Assembly: GCA_018065025.1 (NCBI GenBank)
Contig: JAGHUB010000104.1
Coordinates: forward strand, 1-13,964
DNA: 13,964 nucleotides
Direction of reading: 5' to 3'
DNA from: Candidatus Equihabitans merdae
GTDB lineage: Bacteria; Bacillota; Clostridia; Lachnospirales; Lachnospiraceae
The notes under the pieces are model-generated. The model made no database searches, was not told the DNA's origin, and was given only the letters and a program-made list of their open reading frames with translations. The translations under genes were made by a program, and so were the position numbers. Shown here one piece after another: positions 1 through 6,435 of the stretch (position 1 is its first letter; every line of letters begins with the position of its first letter).

Positions 1-972
1 AATATCTACCTGAACGGCACCATGATCGGTTTCACCAAGGAAGAGATCGACGAGCGTCTGGATGATATCTTAAGCTTCGCTGATATCGGTGATTTCATCC
101 ATCAGCCCTGTAAGACTTATTCCAGCGGTATGTTCGTTCGTCTGGCTTTCGCCGTTGCCATCAACATTGATCCGGAGATCCTGATCGTTGACGAAGCCCT
201 GTCAGTTGGTGACGTTTTCTTCCAGGCTAAGTGTTATCACAAGTTTGAAGAATTCAAGAAAGCCGGCAAGACCATCCTGATGGTTTCTCATGACCTTGGT
301 TCCGTTGCCAAGTACTGCGACAGAGTCGTTCTTCTCAACAAGGGCGTTAAGCGCAATGAAGGCGAACCCAAGGAAATCATTGATGAATACAAGCAGATCC
401 TGGTCAATACATCCGACAAGGATGACCGTGCCATGATCAAAGAAGACCTGTCCAGATACCTTAATCCGGCCAATGCCAAGGGCAAATGGTATGCCGACCT
501 GGAGATCAATCCTCAGGTTCTGGATTACGGCGATAAAGCCGCTGAGATCATTGACTTCGCAGTTGTGGATGATAATGGCAAGGTCAACTCAGGTATCATC
601 AAGGGTTCAGATTTCACCATCAAGATGAAGGTGCGCTTCAATGAAGCTATGACAGATCCTCTGTTCTGCTACACCATCAAGGATCCTCAGGGTACTGAGG
701 TCTGCGGTACCAACACCATGCTGGAGCAGATCGATACCGGGGATATGGAGGCAGGCTCCGAGCACGTGGTGGAATTCCGCCAGCGCATGAACCTGCAGGG
801 TCGTACCTATCTGCTGTCACTTGGCGTAGTAGGTTTCGCCCACAATCGCTTTAATGTTTACAACCGCCTGTACGATGTCTGTGACATCAATGTTATTTCA
901 GACAAGAACACAGTCGGCTTCTATGATATCGAATCTACAGTAAGTATTGACGGAGAGGTTCAGAAAAAATGA
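1..972 (+). CDS. ABC transporter ATP-binding protein with Wzt-type C-terminal domain (5' partial)
   Basis: This is the ATPase subunit of an ABC-2 polysaccharide exporter (Wzt/RgpD/TagH class), which powers export of a finished lipid-linked glycan across the cytoplasmic membrane. The reading frame is open from base 1, so the true start and the Walker A motif lie left of the window; the ATG at 22 is internal, because the preceding in-frame residues NIYLNGT fit the family. Visible in the 323 residues: the variant ABC signature YSSGM (40-44) typical of glycan exporters, Walker B ILIVDE (60-65), D-loop LSVGD, and the H-loop MVSHD with H97. After about residue 165 comes a beta-rich extension of some 150 residues that matches the Wzt C-terminal domain, known in E. 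coli O9a to bind the capped glycan end. The permease gene is not in view and probably lies just upstream. The stop overlaps the next start (ATGA). Family is certain; substrate is inferred from neighbours. Confidence 0.93.
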   Translation, partial: NIYLNGTMIGFTKEEIDERLDDILSFADIGDFIHQPCKTYSSGMFVRLAFAVAINIDPEILIVDEALSVGDVFFQAKCYHKFEEFKKAGKTILMVSHDLGSVAKYCDRVVLLNKGVKRNEGEPKEIIDEYKQILVNTSDKDDRAMIKEDLSRYLNPANAKGKWYADLEINPQVLDYGDKAAEIIDFAVVDDNGKVNSGIIKGSDFTIKMKVRFNEAMTDPLFCYTIKDPQGTEVCGTNTMLEQIDTGDMEAGSEHVVEFRQRMNLQGRTYLLSLGVVGFAHNRFNVYNRLYDVCDINVISDKNTVGFYDIESTVSIDGEVQKK

Positions 973-2816
973 TTCTGACAAATCAGCATCCGAAAAGATA
1001 TGGCATCTACGTCTTTTTCGACAAAGGCGGCTTTGTGGATGACTACAACATCGTCTTTCTGGAAGCCTTGAGAAAGGTAACCGATAAACTGCTTGTTATC
1101 GTTAACGGTGAAGCAGACGATGAAGGCATGGCCAAGATGGGTGCCGTAGCCGATGAAGTCATCAAGCGTCCCAACGAAGGCTTTGATATCACAGCCTACA
1201 ATCTGGGTCTGTTCAGAGATGGTTACGAAGCACTTTGTGAATACGATGAAGCCATCGTCTGCAACGGCACAAACTATGGTCCTTTCTTTCCTTTTGAGGA
1301 AATGTTTGATGCCATGGCTGTCAAGGACGTGGACTTCTGGGGCGTTACTGCCTTCCATGAAGTTCCCTTCGATCCCTTCGGCACCATTCGCTACGGCTAT
1401 ATTCCGGAACATGTTCAGTCTTATTTCCAGGTCTATCGTAAGGACTTCATGAAGACAGACGACTTCCGCCTCTGGTGGCAGGAGATGCCTCAGATCACAA
1501 GTTACGGCGAAGCCATTGGTTTCCATGAATCCGTATTTACCAAGGCTATGTCTGACAAGGGATATAAATGGGCTGTCTATGCAGATGCTTCAGATCTTGA
1601 AGGATTCACCTGGGATCCTCTTCGTGACTTCCCTCGTTATCTTATCGAGAAGAAACGCTGCCCCTTTATCAAGCGTCGTTCCTTCTTCCACGATTACGGT
1701 GAAGCCTATGGCAGAAGCGGTGGTGAAGCCACTCGCGAAGCCTTCGAGTACATCCGTGATCATACCGATTACGATACCGACCTGATCTGGCAGAACCTGC
1801 TTCGTACTGAAAACATGGCAGACCTTAAGAAGCGTATGCATCTTAACTATGTCCTGTCCACCAAGGTGCCGGCAGCCGATCGTCATGATCCCAACAAGAA
1901 GATTCAGGTGGTAGATCAGGAAACCAACAAACTGGTTCCCTGTGACCATTCATTTAAAGTGGCCTTGCTTTATCTGATCTACTTCGATGATGAAGCTCCC
2001 TTCTGTGCCCATTATGCTGAGCAGATGCCGGAAGGAACAGACATCTTCATCGCCGTTCCCAGTGAAGAGAAGATGGCCATCGTGGCAGAAGCCTTCAAGC
2101 CCCTGGAAGACAGATACAATGTCCATATTCGTCTGTGGCATAACCGGGGTCGTGATGTCAGCGCTCTTCTGGTCAGCTTCAAAGACATCATCATGGATTA
2201 TGATCTGGTCCTTTCTATGCACGACAAGAAAGTTAATCAGGTCAGCCCCAAGTCCATCGGACATTCCTGGGCTTATATGTGCTTCGAATCATTGGCAGCC
2301 AACAAGGTCTTTGTTGAAAATGTCATTGATCTCTTTGAGAAGAATCCCCGTCTGGGCATGCTGATGCCGCCGGTTCCGGTACATGGACCTTATTTCCCCA
2401 CAACCGGCCGTAATGAATGGGGACTCAATTTCGCTGTTACCAAGCAGCTTCATGAAGATCTGGGTATGACAGTGCCTCTGACAGAAGCCAAAGAACCGGT
2501 AGCTCCTCTGGGTACAGAATTCTGGGTACGTCCCAAGGCCCTGAAGGTCCTCTTTGACAGAGGATGGGAATATGAAGACTTCCCTCCTGAACCCAACCAT
2601 GTCGATGCTACCTTGCTGCATGCTATCGAGCGTCTGTATCCCTACTGCGCTCAGGAAGCCGGTTACTATGCCGGATGGCTGATGCCTGACACTTACGCCA
2701 AGATCCATCTGGACAACTGGCGCTTCCTCAACAGCGGATTGACCAAGGCCGAATCCGAACGAATCGGTACCTGGACAAACTTCCGCGAGTTTATTGATGC
2801 TGTCAAGAATTCATAA
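969..2816 (+). CDS. RgpF-like (rhamnan synthesis protein F family) putative glycosyltransferase, full two-module form
   Basis: A 615-residue RgpF-family protein, associated with assembly of rhamnose-rich cell-wall polysaccharides in streptococci and probably a cytoplasmic or membrane-associated glycosyltransferase. No signal peptide or membrane segment is seen. The start overlaps the ATPase stop as ATGA, with GGAGAGG at 952-958 as ribosome binding site. Two similar halves can be recognised. The N-terminal half has a YGIYVFFD strand, KLLVIVNG, N-E-G-F-D (69-73) and VDFWGVT (121-127). The C-terminal half has a VALLYLIYFD strand, TDIFIAV, N-R-G-R-D (392-396), MHDKK (417-421), LGMLMPPVP and TEFWVRP. 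The N-terminal half closely resembles that of the next gene, including a CPxIKRRxFFxDY block near 231-243. Acceptor and donor cannot be read from sequence; rhamnose is suggested by rfbD in the same locus. Confidence 0.85.
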   Translation: MILTNQHPKRYGIYVFFDKGGFVDDYNIVFLEALRKVTDKLLVIVNGEADDEGMAKMGAVADEVIKRPNEGFDITAYNLGLFRDGYEALCEYDEAIVCNGTNYGPFFPFEEMFDAMAVKDVDFWGVTAFHEVPFDPFGTIRYGYIPEHVQSYFQVYRKDFMKTDDFRLWWQEMPQITSYGEAIGFHESVFTKAMSDKGYKWAVYADASDLEGFTWDPLRDFPRYLIEKKRCPFIKRRSFFHDYGEAYGRSGGEATREAFEYIRDHTDYDTDLIWQNLLRTENMADLKKRMHLNYVLSTKVPAADRHDPNKKIQVVDQETNKLVPCDHSFKVALLYLIYFDDEAPFCAHYAEQMPEGTDIFIAVPSEEKMAIVAEAFKPLEDRYNVHIRLWHNRGRDVSALLVSFKDIIMDYDLVLSMHDKKVNQVSPKSIGHSWAYMCFESLAANKVFVENVIDLFEKNPRLGMLMPPVPVHGPYFPTTGRNEWGLNFAVTKQLHEDLGMTVPLTEAKEPVAPLGTEFWVRPKALKVLFDRGWEYEDFPPEPNHVDATLLHAIERLYPYCAQEAGYYAGWLMPDTYAKIHLDNWRFLNSGLTKAESERIGTWTNFREFIDAVKNS

Positions 2817-2820
2817 GGAG
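2815..2820 (+). promoter_or_regulatory. Ribosome binding site AAGGAG overlapping a stop codon
   Basis: The TAA stop of the first RgpF-like gene (2814-2816) shares its last two bases with AAGGAG, which sits 5 nt before the ATG at 2826. A ribosome ending on the first gene is therefore placed on the ribosome binding site of the second, suggesting coupled translation of the two paralogues. Confidence 0.8.
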
Positions 2821-2825
2821 AGCTT

Positions 2826-4499
2826 ATGCTGCTGCAAAAAGATCCTAAACGTTGTGCGATCTTCCTGTTTTACGATCCGCAGGGTGTGGTAGATCGTTAC
2901 ATCATAGAAATGCTGAAGGACATGCGTTCCGATGTCAGCCATATTCTGACGGTGGTCAATGGTTTCGTCAATTCAGAAGGCCGTGCCCTTCTGGAGAAGT
3001 ATTCCGATGAAGTCCTGCTTCACCTGAATGTAGGCTTTGACGTAGGTGGTTACCGGGCCGGTCTCTTCCATATCGGTTTCGAGAAACTCATGGAATACGA
3101 TGAGTTCATGATGCTGAACTACACCTTCTTCGCACCGGTATATTCCTTCAGGGAAATGTTTGCTGAGATGGACAAACGTGATCTGGACTTCTGGGGTATC
3201 ACCCGCCACCACATGGTCAACGGGGATCCCTTCCTGGGCAAGATCAGTTATGGCTATATGCCTAACCATATTAATTCTCACTTTATTGCCATCCGTCGCT
3301 CTATGTTTGAGACGGAAGCTTATCAGAAGTTCATGATCGAACTGAAGAATCCCGAATCCTATGTGGAATCCATCACTTCTTATGAAGCGGTCTTCACAAA
3401 GATCTTCGAAGATCAGGGATTCAAGTGGGATGTTTACGTGGATTCCGACCGTTTCGAAGGCATGTATTTTGCTCCCTTTATGTATGCGGTTTCCGATCTG
3501 ATTGAAGAGAATCGCTGCCCCATCATCAAGCGTCGTAACTTCTTCACCGACTACCTGCCCTTCCTTCAGAATACAGCCGGCGAATCTTCATCCGCCCTGT
3601 ATGAGACACTCCAGGACAAGACAGATTACGACACCACCATTATCTGGGACAATGTACTGCGTCTGCAGAATCAGGCAGATATCCACCAGACCGTGCATCT
3701 GAATTATTTCCCGGATGCAGCCTTCCATGAACGTGATATGAGCTGCGATGGCGAGATCAGCGTCTGTGTCTTTGGTAACGAAGCCCTTTGGGAAGCTCTT
3801 CCCAATTCTTATAAAGAAGCCATTCCCGCCAATGCTTCCCTGCATATGATGGGCATGGTGGATGAAACTGCCGCTCAGTTAAAGATGGCAGGGGAAGTGG
3901 CCGGCAGAAGCCGCTTTACATTGATTATTAACCTGCCGGATATGGCAAAAGAACAGGAACCCAAGTCCAATGCAGCATCCCTGCTTTACAGAGAGCTTGA
4001 GAACCTGTGCGGCACAGAAGCCGTCATTGCCAATATCCTGAAGGAATTTGATAAAGATCAGAGCCTTGGCCTTATGGTTTCACCGGTACCGGATTTTGGC
4101 ATCTACTTTGCTATGCTTGGTGACGGATGGGCCGGACGTTTTGATAAGGTCAAAGAAGCCCTGGCAGCGGCAGAGGTCAATGTGCCTCTTAAACCCAGTC
4201 AGAATCATCCTATATTCCCCATGGGAGGTTCCTTCTGGATTCGTTCCAAGCTCCTGGCCAAGACAGCTCAGGAATTGGAAAATGCTGACAAAGACGATGC
4301 TTTACTGGCCAGATTGATGCTGCCTTACCTGCTGCAGGATAAGCGCTATTTCACCGGTTCATCCTTAAGTACAAGATATGCACCTATTGAGATGACCAAT
4401 CTGGACTACAGTCTGAGAGAAAACAACCGTATGGTCTTCGACAAGTTCGGACCGGATTACTTTGAGATCGAACTGAAGAGGATCAGGAGGGAGGTATGA
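2826..4499 (+). CDS. RgpF-like protein, diverged second paralogue with degenerate C-terminal half
   Basis: A 557-residue paralogue of the preceding gene. The N-terminal half aligns almost throughout: AIFLFYD strand, N-V-G-F-D (68-72), DFWGIT (121-126), SYGYMP, a CPIIKRRNFFTDY block at 231-243 and HLNYF at 291-295. The C-terminal half is shorter and eroded. It keeps LGLMVSPVP (414-422) and SFWIRSK (469-475), which match LGMLMPPVP and TEFWVRPK of the first copy, but where that copy has NRGRD and HDKK this one has no counterpart to the first and NLPDMAKE in place of the second. Most likely the N-terminal module keeps the enzymatic role and the C-terminal one has become structural, or the enzyme works as a partner of the first copy. 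The start has AAGGAG 5 nt upstream; the stop overlaps the next gene. Confident on family, unsure on activity. Confidence 0.82.
   Translation: MLLQKDPKRCAIFLFYDPQGVVDRYIIEMLKDMRSDVSHILTVVNGFVNSEGRALLEKYSDEVLLHLNVGFDVGGYRAGLFHIGFEKLMEYDEFMMLNYTFFAPVYSFREMFAEMDKRDLDFWGITRHHMVNGDPFLGKISYGYMPNHINSHFIAIRRSMFETEAYQKFMIELKNPESYVESITSYEAVFTKIFEDQGFKWDVYVDSDRFEGMYFAPFMYAVSDLIEENRCPIIKRRNFFTDYLPFLQNTAGESSSALYETLQDKTDYDTTIIWDNVLRLQNQADIHQTVHLNYFPDAAFHERDMSCDGEISVCVFGNEALWEALPNSYKEAIPANASLHMMGMVDETAAQLKMAGEVAGRSRFTLIINLPDMAKEQEPKSNAASLLYRELENLCGTEAVIANILKEFDKDQSLGLMVSPVPDFGIYFAMLGDGWAGRFDKVKEALAAAEVNVPLKPSQNHPIFPMGGSFWIRSKLLAKTAQELENADKDDALLARLMLPYLLQDKRYFTGSSLSTRYAPIEMTNLDYSLRENNRMVFDKFGPDYFEIELKRIRREV
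4485..4490 (+). promoter_or_regulatory. Ribosome binding site AGGAGG for the methyltransferase
   Basis: A consensus AGGAGG lies inside the end of the second RgpF-like gene, 5 nt before ATG 4496 and 8 nt before a second in-frame ATG at 4499. Both starts are well placed, so the first methionine could be at either; 4496 gives the ATGA overlap seen at other junctions in this locus. Confidence 0.75.
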
Positions 4500-5431
4500 T
4501 GGCAGAGATGCTGAAAGAAGAGATGATCGGTAAGGTTCATCTTGATTACACCTGGTATAGCGGCAAGGACCTCTATAGTGACGGAGATGAGATGGAGAAT
4601 CTGATCCTGGATATCGTCAAGAACGAAGAGGGTTATGAGTTATACCACAAGGAATATCATAACTGGCCGGTGATGTATCACCTGACCCGTAAACGTGAAA
4701 ACATCTGTCTCCCCATGGAGTTAAATGAAGATGACGAAGTGCTGGAAATCGGTGCCGGTATGGGTGCCGTCACAGGCGCAGTAGCCCGTCAGGTCAAGAG
4801 CGTTGACTGTATCGAACTGTCACGCCGCCGCTCCCTGGTCAATGCTTATCGTCATAAAGATATGGACAACATCAATATCACTGTAGGTAACTTCAAGGAT
4901 ATTGAGATCACCAAGAAGTACGATGTCATCACCCTGATCGGCGTACTGGAATATGCCTGCCACTATGTAGGCGGTGCTACTCCCTACGAAGATTTCCTGA
5001 AGAAGATGGCTGAAAACCTGAAACCCGGTGGTCGTCTCTATATCGCTATTGAAAATAAGATCGGTATCAAGTATTTTGCCGGTTACAACGAAGACCATCT
5101 GGGTCGTCCCTTTGCCGGTCTGGAAGGTTATAAAGACGAAGATTTCGTCCGGACATTTACCAAATCCGAACTGATCGCCCTGCTTGAGAAGAGTGGCTAT
5201 CCTATCCACGACTTCTATTATCCCTTCCCGGATTACAAGCTGCCGCAGGTGATCTTCGATGAAAGCACCATCAAGGATGCCGAGATCGAATTTGACGAAA
5301 TCACCAACTACGATCTGCCTAAGATCGATCTGTTTGCCCAGAATCGTTTCATGGCCAATCTGAAGGGTTCTGACGAGAGATGTCTCTTCAGCAATTCCTT
5401 CCTGGTAGAAGCACGGAGGGAAGACGTATGA
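4496..5431 (+). CDS. Class I SAM-dependent methyltransferase
   Basis: A 311-residue soluble methyltransferase. The Rossmann-fold SAM site is clear: motif I VLEIGAGMGA (82-91), acidic end of beta 2 in VDCIELS (103-109), YDVITLIGVLEY (142-153), and LKPGGRLYIAIENK (175-188). The stretch after it, with KIGIKYFAGYNEDH (188-201), RPFAGLEGY (204-212) and FTKSEL (221-226), is of a type I associate with methyltransferases of Gram-positive polysaccharide loci, where a kinase-like domain may follow in the same polypeptide; that recollection needs a database check. Here the kinase is the next gene, joined by an ATGA overlap. The N-terminal ~75 residues precede the fold. The likely job is methylation of the glycan or of a phosphate on its end, by analogy with WbdD of E. 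coli O9a or the methyltransferase module of Geobacillus WsaE. The fold is certain, the substrate is inferred. Confidence 0.9.
   Translation: MMAEMLKEEMIGKVHLDYTWYSGKDLYSDGDEMENLILDIVKNEEGYELYHKEYHNWPVMYHLTRKRENICLPMELNEDDEVLEIGAGMGAVTGAVARQVKSVDCIELSRRRSLVNAYRHKDMDNINITVGNFKDIEITKKYDVITLIGVLEYACHYVGGATPYEDFLKKMAENLKPGGRLYIAIENKIGIKYFAGYNEDHLGRPFAGLEGYKDEDFVRTFTKSELIALLEKSGYPIHDFYYPFPDYKLPQVIFDESTIKDAEIEFDEITNYDLPKIDLFAQNRFMANLKGSDERCLFSNSFLVEARREDV
5415..5420 (+). promoter_or_regulatory. Ribosome binding site GGAGGG that fixes the kinase start
   Basis: GGAGGG lies 7 nt before ATG 5428, whereas the longer in-frame ATG at 5380 has no such site and would overlap the methyltransferase by about 50 bases. 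This supports 5428 as the start and argues that methyltransferase and kinase are separately initiated proteins rather than one gene broken by a frameshift. Confidence 0.8.
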
Positions 5432-6435
5432 AAAAACTGATGATCAAGTGCTCCGACGAGCGTAATCGTCGTTTCTCCATCATTACCACCATCGCCGAAG
5501 ATCAGGGCAAGAAGATGGTACTGAAAGAGGCTGTTTATCCTCAGGGTCAGGATCATCTTAAGCACACTGCCAATATGCAGTATGCTATTGATGACACCTA
5601 TTCACTGGTTAAGGCCTGTCCGGTCAAGTACGACGGCAAGAAGCTGGTCTTTGACTATCTTGAAGGCAAGACCCTTGAAAGCCAGTATGCCAAGGCCCTT
5701 AAAAACAATGATAAAGAAGGCTTTAAGGCTCTGCTGAAAGAGCATAAGACTTATCTGGAAGCTTCAGATGACAATGATTGCATCTTTGAAAGCACTGATG
5801 GTTTCCATCGCTTCTTCGGTTCCGGTGCTCCTTATCAGGGTAAGCCGGCTTATAAGAAGGCTAACTATGATGCCATCGCCGGCAACATTATGCTGACAGA
5901 TCAGGGTGCTTATTTCATTGATTATGAATGGATGATGGACTTCCCCATGCCCAAGGACATGGTTCTCTATCATTGCATCCGTGACCTCTACTATCATTAC
6001 GATAAGTTGGAAGATTTCTTCCCCCTGGCAGATGCTCTGAAGGAAATTGGTATCACCACAGACACAGCACTGCTTCAGGAGAGCTATGAATATTTCTGGA
6101 ATTACTGCATGTGCGAAGAAGACGGCACCAACTATGCTGTCAGCAAGATCTACTGGCGTGCAGCTACCAGATCTATGAAAGAAATCATCGATGAGAATGT
6201 CTGGATCCATCAGGAGTGGGGGCATTCCGCTGACATGTGGAAGGAAACCTCTGACGAACTCTTCAAGATGCAGGGCAAGCTCATCGACGAGCAGGCTAAG
6301 GTAACCCATCTGGAAGAAGAGTATCAGAAGCTCAACGACGACCGTGATTACTGGAAGAGCCAGCTGATCTATGTCACCTCAGCACGCTCCTATAGAGCAG
6401 TACAGAAATTAAAGAAGGTACTTGGCAGATCATGA
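5428..6435 (+). CDS. Kinase-fold (APH/eukaryotic-like) protein with C-terminal coiled coil
   Basis: A 335-residue protein whose first ~250 residues look like a small-molecule/protein kinase fold. A candidate ATP-contacting lysine is K33 in MVLKEA; the catalytic-loop equivalent is NYDAIAGNIML (146-156), with D148 and N153 at the same D-x4-N spacing as aminoglycoside phosphotransferases, although the usual HG before the Asp is NY here; the metal-binding Asp is D165 in FIDYEW. Residues ~265-312 are charged and heptad-like, a probable coiled coil, followed by a basic tail with SARSYRAVQKLKK (318-330). ATGA overlaps join it to the methyltransferase before and the glycosyltransferase after. This composition matches the kinase and coiled-coil parts of WbdD, which phosphorylates the end of O9a polymannan and sets its length. 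A role in phosphorylating the growing glycan is inferred; a kinase acting on lipid carrier, a free sugar or a protein is not excluded. Confidence 0.78.
   Translation: MKKLMIKCSDERNRRFSIITTIAEDQGKKMVLKEAVYPQGQDHLKHTANMQYAIDDTYSLVKACPVKYDGKKLVFDYLEGKTLESQYAKALKNNDKEGFKALLKEHKTYLEASDDNDCIFESTDGFHRFFGSGAPYQGKPAYKKANYDAIAGNIMLTDQGAYFIDYEWMMDFPMPKDMVLYHCIRDLYYHYDKLEDFFPLADALKEIGITTDTALLQESYEYFWNYCMCEEDGTNYAVSKIYWRAATRSMKEIIDENVWIHQEWGHSADMWKETSDELFKMQGKLIDEQAKVTHLEEEYQKLNDDRDYWKSQLIYVTSARSYRAVQKLKKVLGRS

Noticed and set aside
5380..5430. Upstream start at 5380 for the kinase
   Set aside because: No ribosome binding site, about 50 bases of overlap with the methyltransferase, and 5428 has GGAGGG at proper spacing.
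4496..6435. Methyltransferase and kinase as one gene broken by a frameshift
   Set aside because: A good GGAGGG site precedes ATG 5428, and the ATGA junction is the same type as at three other junctions here. A true pair of genes is the simpler reading, though a comparison with fused homologues would settle it.
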